Position numbers and translations under genes: made by a program. The notes under the pieces are model-generated. The model searched no databases. It was not told where the DNA came from and was given only the letters and a program-made list of their open reading frames with translations. From contig NC_063156.1 in assembly GCF_020921035.1 (NCBI RefSeq), positions 26,832,283 to 26,896,282 on the forward strand: 64,000 nt of DNA. The letters run 5' to 3'. This DNA comes from Rhodamnia argentea. Lineage: Eukaryota; Streptophyta; Magnoliopsida; Myrtales; Myrtaceae. This document shows positions 48,255 to 59,423 of the stretch, piece by piece. The stretch's first letter is position 1, and every line of letters begins with the position of its first letter.

Positions 48255-49574
48255 ATGGCTTCCTCCATCCGATCCTCTCTTCTCTTCTCTCTCTTCTTCT
48301 TCCTCGCCGCCGCTGTTGCTCCCTCTCTCCAGCAATCCTTCCGCCCCAAGGCCCTCGTCCTCCCGGTCTCGAAAGATGCTTCTACCCACCAGTACCTAAC
48401 CCAGATTTCCCAAAGGACCCCCCTCGTCCCTGTCGACCTCGTCGTCGACCTTGGCGGCCAGTTCCTCTGGGTCGACTGCGAGCAGAACTACGTCTCCTCG
48501 ACGTACCGTCCGGCCCGTTGTGGCTCTGCTGTGTGCTCACTGGCCCGTGCCGGCGGCTGTGGTGACTGCTTCTCTGCTGCCAGGCCCGGCTGCAACAACA
48601 ACACGTGTGGCGTCACCCCGGATAACACCGTCACGCACACTGCCACGGGCGGTGAGGTCGCGTCTGATGTCGTTTCAGTAAACTCCACCGATGGGTCCAA
48701 CCCAGGCCGGGCCGTCAACGTTACCCGGTTCGTCTTTGCTTGCGCCCCGAGCTCTCTCTTGGATGGCCTGGCTAGCGGAGTCCAAGGAATGGCTGGCCTA
48801 GGAAGGACCAGGATCGCGCTGCCCTCGCAGTTCGCCTCCGCCTTCAGCTTCGACCGGAAATTCGCCGTCTGCCTCTCATCGTCGGCCACGTCCAATGGTG
48901 TGATCTTCTTCGGTGACAGCCCCTACAATCTCCTCCCTAACATCGACGCTTCGCAATCCCTCGCGTACACGCCGCTATACATCAACCCCGTGAGCACGGC
49001 CTCGGCGTACTCTCAGGGCGAGCCCTCGTCAGAGTACTTCATCAAAGTGACCTCCATCACGGTCGGCGACAAGACGCTATCCCTCAACTCGACCCTACTC
49101 TCGATCGACAGCAAAGGCTATGGCGGCACCAAGATCAGCACCGTCGAACCCTACACCGTCCTCGAGTCCTCCCTATTTGCCGCGCTCACCGAGGCCTTCG
49201 TCGAGGAAGCCGCGGCAATAAACATCACCAGGGTATCGGCTGTGTCGCCGTTCAAGTACTGCTTCAGCACTGCGGGCATAGGGAGCACGCGTGTCGGGCC
49301 GGCGGTGCCATATATCTTCTTGGTGTTGCAGGGCGACCAGGTCGTGTGGACGATCACAGGGTCGAACTCGATGGTGGCCGTGAGCGAGGACGTGCTGTGC
49401 CTGGGGTTCGTGGACGGAGGGTCGAGGCCGAGGACGTCGGTCGTGATCGGAGGGTACCAGTTGGAGGACAATCTGGTGCAGTTCGACCTGGCGAGATCGA
49501 GGCTAGGGTTCAGCTCGACTCTGCTCGGAAGGCAGACCACGTGCGCCAATTTTAACTTCACCAGCAGTGCATGA
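48255..49574 (+). CDS. Basic 7S globulin / xylanase-inhibitor-like A1 protease homologue, catalytically degenerate
   Basis: Secreted pepsin-fold protein of the EDGP/basic 7S globulin/TAXI group, whose members bind or inhibit microbial glycanases rather than cut proteins. Intronless, 439 residues. A signal peptide covers residues 1 to about 26 (LLFSLFFFLAAAVA). The first active-site motif is D65-L-G-G instead of DTGS, and the second is S295-T-V-E where DTG is expected, so proteolysis is not expected. Numerous cysteines (CGSAVCSLARAGGCGDC, NNNTCGV) and the C-terminal block GGYQLEDNLVQFDLARSRLG fit the family. Several N-glycosylation sites (NVT, NST, NIT, NFT). Coding GC is far above the flanks. 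Confidence 0.95.
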   Translation: MASSIRSSLLFSLFFFLAAAVAPSLQQSFRPKALVLPVSKDASTHQYLTQISQRTPLVPVDLVVDLGGQFLWVDCEQNYVSSTYRPARCGSAVCSLARAGGCGDCFSAARPGCNNNTCGVTPDNTVTHTATGGEVASDVVSVNSTDGSNPGRAVNVTRFVFACAPSSLLDGLASGVQGMAGLGRTRIALPSQFASAFSFDRKFAVCLSSSATSNGVIFFGDSPYNLLPNIDASQSLAYTPLYINPVSTASAYSQGEPSSEYFIKVTSITVGDKTLSLNSTLLSIDSKGYGGTKISTVEPYTVLESSLFAALTEAFVEEAAAINITRVSAVSPFKYCFSTAGIGSTRVGPAVPYIFLVLQGDQVVWTITGSNSMVAVSEDVLCLGFVDGGSRPRTSVVIGGYQLEDNLVQFDLARSRLGFSSTLLGRQTTCANFNFTSSA

Positions 49575-49927
49575 AAATTACTATGAATTGTATTAGTTCG
49601 TGCATTATTTTGCACGCGACTTGAATTTTCTACATGGAATAAGTGCACTCGGGGAAATATAGGGTGCAATAAATTGGCCCGAAAATGTTTCTTGGTTTTT
49701 TTTTTTTTTTTTTACTATTTTGAAATCAAGGAGTGAAAAATTTGTAATATGAATAATGCTGAATCTACCAAAATTGATTTATCGATGTTATTGGATATAT
49801 TGCTAATTTCTCTCTATAAAGAATATGTAGGTGGGACAGGATTCGTTGGACTGGACTATAGGTCTCTCTGTTTTGTGTACATTGATGCTTAGGATTAGAG
49901 ACCTCAACTATAAATATGACCCCGTGC

Positions 49928-50427
49928 ACGAGGAAAAATTGTCCAAAAAATCTTAAATCTATCTGTATTTTTACAAACTCAGTCCTAGACCTTTTAATTG
50001 TGCCGATCGAGTCATGAAATTTTTCATACTTTGTCAATCGAGTGCATCCTGTCAATTTTGATCAGAAAACGCTAATGTGGATGCTAATAGTCCTACATGG
50101 TATTGTCGGACAACCGACACAGATGCGGACGATGAGGTTTTCCCGTTTCATCATCTACCTTATGTTCTTCATGTAGCATTCAGAACGGACTACTCTAAGA
50201 AATTACGTCAAAATTTCCATATATTTCAATATCTAACAAAGAGACAAATAAAATAAACATTAAAAATTAAAAAATTATTAAAATTGTCCTCTGGTGCCAC
50301 ATAAGACGGCTAGCGTTCACGTCGGCGATTCCAGCCAAAATTGGCTAGATTGATTCAATTGGCGAAACGCGAAAAGATTTAGGACCGAATTAGCAAGGTT
50401 TAGAACTTTTTGGATAATTTTCATTAA
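49928..50427. mobile_element. Foldback (MITE-like) element
   Basis: The left arm AAAAATTGTCCAAAAAATCT (from about 49934) pairs with the complement of the right arm (AAAATTATCCAAAAAGTTCT, inward from about 50427). Similarity continues through TCAGTCCTAGA/TCGGTCCTAAA. About 500 bp, non-coding, approximate boundaries. Confidence 0.65.
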
Positions 50428-51172
50428 TTAATTATTTATTAGCCACGTGACGAGATTATTTATTGGCAAAGGATGGTAACTTGGAATGATTATTAGACAA
50501 ATACATGCGAGAAGACAAGGCCCGTTTACCATAATCTGCGTGCGAAATCACTCCCTTGTCCCGCAAGGGAAAATGCGAGATCGTCATTGTATATATTTTT
50601 TTTCTCTTAGAACATAGAATTCGGAAAGGGATGCAAGGAATTAAATTTCACGGTCCTTGACTTATGTAAACGAGTCAAATTACTCGCAGGTGGCTCGGGC
50701 AAATTCACTCATAAGTACTCAAGCTTGACTTGATTCGAGATCAGCTCATTTAATTTTGAACTGAACTCGAGTTCGAACCACATAATAACCTTGTCAAATT
50801 GAGCTCGAGTTCGTCAATACTTAATTTGACAAGCTCGCGTGAGCAAATTATTCGTATCTTAGGTTCAATCTGACTCTCAATTTATTTACTCGCAAGCACA
50901 CGTGAGAAAAAGGAAGAAGATAAAATCGAAAATACTCTATTTTTTTTTCACTGATAAAATGAGATAAAATCGAGAATGCCCTTTATTTTATACTACCAGC
51001 CCCTCCTCGTCTTGTCGCTTCCTTCTAGCTCACTATTGTCCGTGCTGGTTGCATGCTCGGTCGCCCCCCTCTGTCGGCGCTCGGCGGCCGCGATCTTGCG
51101 GCAAAGATAGAGGAGGGCTCAAGGGAAAACGGGAAAGAAAAAGAGAGAGAAAAATGAGGAGGATCAATCTGA

Positions 51173-51265
51173 GCCATCCAATTTTTTTTTTTTTTTGGTC
51201 ATACGAAAAGCCATCCAATTTAATATGGTAATAAGTTTCGACCAAAAAAAAAAAAAGGTAACAAG
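51173..51265 (+). repeat. Two adjacent micro-insertions of opposite orientation with flanking repeats
   Basis: GCCATCCAATT occurs at 51173-51183 and 51210-51220, with a T run and GGTCATACGAAAA between. Immediately after, GGTAATAAG (51227-51235) and GGTAACAAG (51257-51265) flank TTTCGACC plus 13 As. The second insert is essentially the reverse complement of the first type. Confidence 0.78.
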
Positions 51266-51336
51266 TGGGTTATCAGGAAAAAATTCCTGAAACCCGGTCC
51301 AAGGCCGGATCGGCCCGGCCCGCCTATTGCTCACCT

Positions 51337-51344
51337 TATAAAAA
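51337..51344 (+). promoter_or_regulatory. TATA box of SMD1
   Basis: TATAAAAA stands 188 bp upstream of the SMD1 start codon, consistent with a 5' leader of about 155 nt. Confidence 0.55.
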
Positions 51345-51524
51345 TTGGAAAAAAAATGCTTTGAGAGCTTACGCGAGCAGCGAGCCCTAGGGCGGTTGGA
51401 TCGAACCGTGTAAAAACCAGCCTTCTTTGCCCGCTCAAACAGAGTCCTCGCTACTCTCTTCTCTCTGCTTCGCCTCGTCTTCGCTCTTGGCCAGTGAGCC
51501 CTAGCGTTCGTCTTCTTCGCAGCG

Positions 51525-54499
51525 ATGAAGCTCGTCAGGTCCGTCTTCCTTCTCCTGTTGTCCTTTGCGCCGATGTTGACCCTCTGGTTCTGTCACTTCT
51601 TCGTTTTCTGCTGCTCCTCTCTTTTTCACGAGCTTCTTTTGTTGTTCCGATTTGAAAAAAACGAGCAGGTTTTTGATGAAGCTGAACAACGAGACCGTCT
51701 CCATCGAGCTCAAGAATGGGACTGTGGTTCACGGCACCATCACAGGTTCGCTTTCCCTTTCCTGCTCTTTGACTGCCAGTTCTTCCCCATCTGATTTGGG
51801 TTTTAGGGTTTTGTTAAACCCTACCCTCTGCCCTTTGCGGCCCATCACTTGTAGGGCAATCAACTTTCTGCGGTCTGATTCCTGTCTGCCCTTGATGGAT
51901 TTTGGCTGCCAGCTTATGTAATTCCGAGTGCATTTTATCCAGGATAACAGTTGTCACGTAGATCAGTGTTCTTGGATGCATCCATCAGTTGTGGAGTAGG
52001 GATTACTCTGGTTGGACATAATTGTCTTGGTCTGGTGACATGGTGACGGATGTGGGCGGACCATGTGTTCTTCCTCTGATAGGCATCATGTAGATAACCT
52101 TTGCTTGCTTTAAATTCTAGTACCAGAGAGAAATGAACCACGGGAACGAGGAAGAGTGATTGTGGAGGACTCTTACTCGTAGGAGCTGATTGGCTTGTGT
52201 ATAGGCTTGTTTGAACTGGGGCAACCAAAAGTGGAGAGCACTTCAAATTGGATATAGCGTTGTTCTAAACCTAGATAATCAACTTCAAGTTACTTTTTAA
52301 GATGGTGTCAAAGTGAAGCACGATGCATGATGGCTTTGTAAGATGTTGAAAGTGGTCGGTGTAGAGTATGATAGCGCTTAGTATGCGTCTTTTAAGAATA
52401 AAAAAGGCAAGACCTTTTAGTAATGGGATAACTGTGACTTGAGAAATGCCAAGAGAGTCTGAAAAGCACTGACTACTGAGTTACGCAACTCTTGTACACT
52501 ACGGACAAGAGAGTGAGCATGGGATTTGGTGGTTTGGCTGTTTGGGAGTAGCTTCTACTATATTGCTGCATTTTTGGGATGGCAAAATGGAAATTGTAGC
52601 AGAATAACTTGGTTTTTGCTTTGAGGTTCAAGGTAGACTAGTCAATATGATGTGGGGAATTTCGATTTGAAATTCTTTCTCCATATTTCTTGAAATGATT
52701 TTAAAACATCCATAGAGAGTTACATTGCAATAAAAGAAAAATCAGACTGTTAATTTGGTTCCGGCTGCTTTTATACAGCTTTTCCACGTACGCGGTCTCA
52801 GTGCCTTGAGGGATAGAACTCTTCTGTGTCTTGACAATGATTCACCTTGAGATAGAGAGAGACACTGAGTAGTCCATTCGCAATGATGTCGAATTTTCTT
52901 ATTCGAAGCTTTTTATGTAGCTGTGACTATCTAAGATTCTGTAATATCAAATCTGATCTGACACAATAATGAGTTCTACTAAACCTAATTTTTTAGGAAT
53001 GTTTTATCTGGAGCCAAGATTAAAGAACCGATTTTGTTGCTCTTGGTGTTGATAGTTTAAGGTTGATAGGAAGAAGAAAGGCTGATCTACAATTGTATGA
53101 TTTGAACATCCATGCAAATCACAAGTGGTCATTGGCCACTGGCTTTCACCATAATCCATGGACCGTTGTGGATGTAACTCAAGTCCCAATCAGGGGTTTT
53201 GTAAGTTATGCTGGGTAGATCTAAAACTGCGTGTCTTCCTGCCTGAACACATGTCAAAGGAAGCTTCACTCCTGGGAAAGGGTTGCAAGTGTTGACATAA
53301 TTCGGTTATTTGCATGGAATTACTGCTGTCCCCCTGTCTGAACTGTCTGTTGATTAGTTGATGTTCTGAATATGCTATGAACTTTTCTTTGCTTATTTGA
53401 CACTCTTTTGACAGTAAACAATCTTGAGGTTTCTCTCCCCGTCTCACACACATACTGATATGGCTGAGCACGCATTTAGTGCAGCTATACATTTCTTGAG
53501 AGGTTTTCTACACGTCGTCCATTTCCCGATCTTTTTGGGCACTTTGTGATCATACCTAAACATTGTTTTCAACCCCTGGCCCGACTGGTCTGATCATCGG
53601 CTGAACTGGAACCGGACCAATGTGCTATCTGGTTTTGTAAATAGCTAGCTCGACATGAAACCGGGTTGGACCACGGTTCAAAAGGTAAACTGGTGATCCG
53701 TTCAACCAGGCCGAATTCATTCATACCTTCTGGAAATTGTAAGTGGAGCATAAAGACTGGGATTACACCCAGGCACCCCAGGGAAGCCAATAAAGGCGCC
53801 ATTCTCTCGGCCACACTGCATTCTCATCTATAATGTGTCGATTCTTTTTACTATTAATTCAACCTGAGATTATATTGACAAAAACACATGAGCTTACCTA
53901 GACACAAACTCCAGGCGTGTACATCTTCAACTCCATGGCTGTAACTCCGATGCGTGCTATTTGTGCAGCTCCCTTGAACAACGTTTTTGTGTGTCAACAT
54001 CGTTACTACCATCTGCAATTTGCTTTTGAGACATTTGGGCTGAAACTTGTGTGTGCCCGATGCATGTATAGCTTGCGTGTGCTGAACTTGATGTCTGTTG
54101 CATGATTTTGTAGGTGTCGACATTAGTATGAACACACATCTCAAGACTGTGAAACTCACATTGAAAGGGAAAAACCCAGTGACTCTGGACCACCTGAGTG
54201 TGAGGGGGAATAATATTCGTTACTACATTCTTCCAGACAGTATAAATCTTGAGACTTTATTGGTGGAAGAGACACCTCGGGTCAAACCGAAGAAGCCAAC
54301 TGCTGGTATCACACACAATCTTTCTCTCGGTGTTGAATGAACTGTTTACTTTCCCTTTTCTCTACTATCGTAAGTTCTGATATGGTGTGGAACGTTGAAA
54401 TGAATTGTCGAGCATTGACATGGATTGGTTAATGCAGGGAGGGCTTTGGGACGAGGTCGGGGCCGTGGACGTGGACGTGGTCGTGGACGCGGGCGTTAA
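51525..54499 (+). CDS. SMD1: Small nuclear ribonucleoprotein SmD1
   Basis: Core spliceosomal Sm protein; it assembles with the other Sm proteins into the seven-membered ring on U1, U2, U4 and U5 snRNAs. Four exons: 51525-51538, 51669-51745, 54114-54305, 54438-54499, giving 114 residues, the family size. [20 protein letters not shown] starts the Sm1 motif; [20 protein letters not shown] completes it; the Sm2 motif is [15 protein letters not shown]. The C-terminal GRGRGRGR repeat is the arginine/glycine tail that is symmetrically dimethylated in this family. Exon 1 codes for only four and a half codons, and intron 2 is about 2.37 kb. No lesion is seen. Confidence 0.98.
51804..51823 (+). promoter_or_regulatory. 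Paired telo-box motifs in SMD1 intron 2
   Basis: TAGGGTTT at 51804-51811 and AAACCCTA at 51816-51823 form an inverted pair about 60 bp into the long second intron. Telo-boxes near the 5' end are known from plant housekeeping and translation genes; a role here is inferred. Confidence 0.4.
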
Positions 54500-55618
54500 G
54501 TTTGCTGTTCGCAGTTTCAAAATTTTTGTTATCTCTGAGGTTGGTGTAGAAACCATCGGGGTGGCAGGAAAGATGTGTTGGTTCTCTGGACTTATAAAAG
54601 GTCGGCGACACTGTACTCTAGTCGGAGTTTTATGGTAGAATTCTTAAACTGCACCTGGAGTTACTTGCAATTATCAGTCTGGTATTGTTGATCGTATTGA
54701 CGAACTTTCTAATGGAATAGTCTTCCACCAGTGAACTACTCCTATTATGCTAACGGTGCCTTTTTCTCCTGAGTTTTAATGGCGTGCGGTGGGACTTGAT
54801 GGCGAATTGTTGAGAGGATGAACCTTCCTTGAGTAATGTTGCTATAGTTTCAAAAGGGAAAGGATCATCAAATTAAGCTACGCATACCAGCCGCTTTCTC
54901 ATATGCTAATTGAAAACAGTTGATGGAAAATGCAAAGAGCAGGCATGACTTTCCGCCAATTATAAACTACAAGGGTGCGATTCTTTAACAAACGTAACGA
55001 TTGGGATTTCTTTTTCTTAAAAATGACTGTTTGCATCAGTTGACCATTTTTTTTTTAAATTATTCACTAGAATTTGTATTGGAATATTTTTTTAATGATG
55101 AAAATATCCGTTAATTTATTTTAATAAGCGATATAAGTGATTATTGACAGCGAACTTAATTAAGAAAATTCATGAACATCATTTCTTGAGTTTTTTTATA
55201 AAAGAGTAGCTAGCTTGATAGTGTAACAGTGTTGTCATTATTTTTGGTCCCGTAATTTTTCAATTAATAAGTGTTTTATGCAAAACATGCGATGATGATG
55301 TGTGAATCTATAGTCAGAAATAACTGACAGTACTGTCATAGTGTTATGGAAGCAATCTTCTTTTCACAATGTCAAAATCAAATCAAATGCATTAATCCAA
55401 GAAAGGGAAAAATCTTAAACGACGAAGGTCTCTCTTGCCCGGGTCAACCGAAAGAACGCACAAGACTAAAGCGCTAAGAGTTAGGAACGTCTGTTGGCCG
55501 TAGTGGGCCTAGCAAGTCTTTGCCCTTTACTAGTAGAAATAGATTTGTAGTCGCAAAGTTCTCTCGTTCGAAGATTTCGATCTTTCAAAACCTCCCAAAT
55601 CGAAAGATCAAAGAGCAG
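54500..55618. other. Intergenic region SMD1-OEP7
   Basis: The 3' UTR of SMD1 and AT-rich sequence, then the promoter and 5' leader of the OEP7-like gene. No other gene is seen. Confidence 0.55.
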
Positions 55619-55810
55619 ATGGGGAAGGGGGCGAAGCAAGTGGCCGTCGTGTTCGGAGCCCTAGCCGTCGGGTGGCTCGCCATCGAGCTGGCCTTCAAGC
55701 CGTTCCTCGACCGAGCCCGCGCCGCCATGGACAAGTCCGACCCGGCTCGCGATCCCGACGACGACGCCTCTCCGGCGAAGCCTCCCCAGGCCTCCACCGC
55801 CGACCTCTGA
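55619..55810 (+). CDS. OEP7: Chloroplast outer envelope protein OEP7-like (OEP14)
   Basis: Single exon, 63 residues. The start is the ATG at 55619 ([20 protein letters not shown]); the frame is open further upstream from 55520, but that extension is unlike the family. A single transmembrane helix at about residues 7-27 is followed by a C-terminal positively charged then acidic tail ([20 protein letters not shown]). As recalled, this closely follows Arabidopsis OEP7 (GWLAIE.AFKPFLDK, DKSDP.KDPDD), a signal-anchored outer-envelope protein inserted without a cleavable transit peptide. Its molecular role is not known. Confidence 0.88.
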   Translation: MGKGAKQVAVVFGALAVGWLAIELAFKPFLDRARAAMDKSDPARDPDDDASPAKPPQASTADL

Positions 55811-57560
55811 ATGGGAGTCAAGTCATCTGTTCCATTTTCTCGTCCCTATCTATCTGGTGCTAATCTTTCTCTTCGTTGAATATCGTACTGGAGTCGAGCA
55901 AAAGTGAACGCGTTTGTATATTATCTTGTGATCGACCTTTACTTTGACTATGCGATGTGTGTGATGGGTTCGGATTGTACGCTGTAGCTGAGAAACATGG
56001 AACATGTGATGTGATTGCTGGGTTAAGGTCATGTACCCTGCGAAGGCACAATTTCACTCTGAGTTTGCTTGCTCCCAATTTGAGATTTTTCTAGGGCTTT
56101 TCGAGCATCCGATTAAGTTTGCTCCCCAATTTGGGATTTTTCTAAGGCTTTTCGAGCATCCGATTAATTTTAATTCCACTCGCTTGCTCGTCGGCGTCGT
56201 GTACATGATCATTACAAAGGTCCGTGAATCCGTCTCTTCTTAGGTTGCCCCGAGAGATTGCACGGGTACGATTCGAATTCACTGCTCGACTCTTGGATCA
56301 GTGGTCGTAAATTTTTTTGCTTGGTATAGCGTGGGGACGTAAATCAATTCCTGTTCGAGTTCGAAGATAATGGACTCGAGTAGCTCGCGAGTCTGGTCAA
56401 GTATTTGAGCTTATGTGACTATGTACACGCACTCGTCGCTATAAATAAGCACAGAAAGTTGTGAAATCCTCAAAACTGCTTTTATACTATCCCAATCCGA
56501 GCTCGAGCTCGACCTCTAATTGAAAAGGGTTTTTTTGATTAATCGGATTGAATTGACTTGAGCTTTGACCTAATTGAAAATTCATTTGAGTCGAGCTCCA
56601 GCCCGACATGAAAAACGGACTGTACGAACTTAATTCGACCTAGTTATACCGTTATTATCAAGTATGTATTACCCACCATGACTGAAGCAATGATACAGCT
56701 AGCAAAAATTGTTCCAAAAGGGTCTATTAGCAATCAAGCAGTTACCCTATGGAACAAGACAAAATCTTCCGGCTAAAGGAACCGGTCTGATCGCACAACC
56801 CCCGGTTTGTTCCCCATGAACGTTTATGTTGCAGCTACGGAGACATCTGACAATGCCTCCTATCCTTAAATTAGGTCAACTAAGAACTCCCGAAATTTTA
56901 CTTCTGAAAAAGAAAAATGAATATTAAAAAAGAGCGTGCTGCTTGTAATTATATTAATTATATTAATTTTTTTTGTCCCTTTGTTCATATATTTACCGGT
57001 TGCCTTTTGACGCAAGATTTCAATTTGTCCCCCCCAGTACTTTATGTTTCTTGTCAATCTGGCCCCTCCATAATAATTTCCTTTTGTTTTTTTGGGTCTT
57101 TTGCGATTGCTTTCTCGGGGGAAAAATAGTACTCGGCTTCTACCGATGTAGAATTTCAGTTGTGGATCTAGTGCATAGGGGCGCGACGAATGCTTGTAGC
57201 ACTTCGTCGCAGTTTTTTAATTGCTTAATTATGTTTCAAGATATTACAATTTTAAACACATGTTATCAGTGAGATGAGTTTTTTGAATCGGGTCAAAACA
57301 ACAAAGTAAATCTTGTTAAAATCTTGATTAGAGTTATAAGATGCAAAGATGGATTAAATTCCATGTTATTTGAGGTGTTGGTCACGTGCGAGGTGTTGTG
57401 CTTGCGGCTGAATCTCCATCCGTGGGAGGTCGCCGCTGGCGGCGGGGGGGTGGGGGGGGATTGAATTGACAAATAAATAGAAATTCAAGGGCTGAAAATG
57501 AGATATAGAACTTTTCCGGGGTGACGGTGAAATGAAAATTGTCCGAATATATTATCCGAA
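55811..57560. other. Intergenic region OEP7 to F-box gene
   Basis: Contains a 51-54 bp tandem duplication (56063-56167) and AGCTCGA-type repeat words (56300-56650). A G-run (57441-57460) is present. No gene is supported. Confidence 0.5.
56063..56167 (+). repeat. Tandem duplication of about 51-54 bp downstream of OEP7
   Basis: Units 56063-56116 and 56117-56167 both run from GTTTGCT to CTTTTCGAGCATCCGATTAA, differing by a 3-nt indel and a few substitutions. Confidence 0.9.
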
Positions 57561-59423
57561 ATCTTGGAGTCGAGCCGAAAGATGCGGACACGTCGTCGCA
57601 CCCATAGCAGAGCAGAGAGAGTGACTCTCGAGCCGATCCACATATTCTCGTCCCGAAATTCCGAGTCACGACATCGTCTCCTTCTTCCTCCGCGGGGTTC
57701 GCTCCTCCTTGGCAATTGCGTCGGAAATCTCCGAGAGATTCTTCACCTTCGAGACCTATTTTTAGTCGGCGGGTCTTCCAGTTGCCGTCGTTCTTTCGCG
57801 CGTGCCATGAATCGGTGAAGAGAAGCTCCTTTGTGAGGTTCGTTCGTTGATTTCTCGTGGTTCGTTGGTTTGAAGTGCGAATTTCTGCAAATGGGTAGTA
57901 CTGTTTTTCCATGTTATTCTGATACAACCGGTGATCTTCGTTGATTCTGCGCGTTTGGTCCATTTGGGTATGTCGGATTGTCGTCTTGCTGGATTTGGCA
58001 CGGTGGATTGAGATTTGAGTTTCGTGCTCGATCGATTTATATCTACTGGTTTGCCCTAAATTGGTTATAATTGCTAGAAGCACGTCTAGTTGGTATTTCT
58101 TGCGTTGTAATCACTGAATCGTCGGAATGCTGTGATGATCCTTGTGGTTGAGCTGATAGAGGTCCGGTCTGACCAAGCCGGCGGCTGAAGCGCTCTGTTG
58201 CCTTCACAATGGTACTGATTTCGCTGTTGCTGATTGATTGATCTTCGTCAGATCATCCTCTTGTTCTTGATAAGTCTTAAGAGATAGAAATGCTCGCCTC
58301 TTTCTTCTGAATTTTACCATTTGTTGAGAATTGAGTGAGGTAGTTGATCACTCTCTAGAGGTCAATTCATGCTTGTAGCGTAGTGGCCTCTGCTTCTTTG
58401 CCAGAAATTTTGCTCAAATACATATATAAATCCTTCTAATAAGTATGATTTGGGGAATTCTGTTATGGTTCACGTAGTATTTTCTTCTAGAGTAAGCCTT
58501 GTTATTGGGCGTTTGCTATCTGGATCACTAATCTGGTGACTTGGGATGTGGAAGTGGTAAACTGAACAAAATACCCGGATTCAGAGCGCGGTTTGAAGAT
58601 ACTATCAACTTCTTCTTTCTTTGAAAAGTCTCTTAGCATTCTTAATGCGTGTGTGCACTTGATCTAGAAATGATAGCAGTATGAGGGGTGGCAGGAAATA
58701 GTTCCCCTCACTAGTGTGAACTGATAACTTGGTTATTATTTGCTGAGACATGCTTAAGAGTTTCAGAAATTGAGGTTTGAAGACACTATCACTATCATCA
58801 GTCTTTGTTTGTTCTGTCTTTGAAGAAGGTTTAGAGATGGCTGTTTGACATTTGAAAGTGAAAAAATTCTTTTTTCCTGGAAACCGCGGTTCTGAAAAGT
58901 CGAATGTTGACTGTACATGCCTTTATTTCTATTCACAATGGAATTAGTATACCTTCCTCTTTGAGCTGAACAAGAAAAATCATAACCAGCTAAGCAGTAA
59001 TTGGTGAGGGGCCAGTAGAAAGTAAATGATATTGTCAGTAGTGGTTGTTCGTAGGGTGACTTCAAAGTCTGTGGAAAAAGAGCTTAGAGCTTGGTTGGTT
59101 GCTTGCACTAGTAAAGAGAAGAGTATGGTGATGGATTTGTGACCTCTAGCAAATTATTTGCTGATCTGGAAGAAGAGAAATTGGAGAATTTTCGCTATTC
59201 TGAGAAATCTTATGAAATTTTGGGATTCTTGCCCTGCTAATTTGAATTTTGGGTACATAAGTGACATAATTTTCCTTGACCCAGTGGACTCTTTACCTTG
59301 TAAATGATATTGTTAATGTGTTGGCATTCCCTTGATGCCTCTGTATGAATTGCTTTTACTGATGAAAGGAAGGTGGTTTATGTATTACTTACACATGTTC
59401 TGTTATCAGATACTAGAACGGTT
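57561..59423 (+). other. Probable 5' UTR exon and long 5' UTR intron of the F-box gene
   Basis: No coding frame of substance exists here. A pyrimidine-rich acceptor ends at 59408-59409 (TTATCAG), 14 bases before the preferred F-box start codon. The first UTR exon is likely in the GC-richer segment 57.6-57.85 kb, but I cannot fix its donor site. Inference only. Confidence 0.4.

Larger units (their letters stand above)
49575..51336. other. Intergenic region with foldback element and micro-insertions
   Basis: A poly-T tract (49697-49713) follows the gene. The foldback element (49928-50427) and AGCTCGA-rich repeat (50650-50900) are next. Two tiny poly-T/poly-A insertions lie at 51173-51265. No gene is supported. 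Confidence 0.5.

Noticed and set aside
55520-55618. 33-residue N-terminal extension of the OEP7-like protein
   Set aside because: The extension is unlike the family; the internal ATG at 55619 begins the conserved MGK...GAKQ segment.
57382-58083. 233-codon minus-strand frame
   Set aside because: It lies antisense to the probable F-box 5' UTR, has no recognisable domain and no splice or promoter support.
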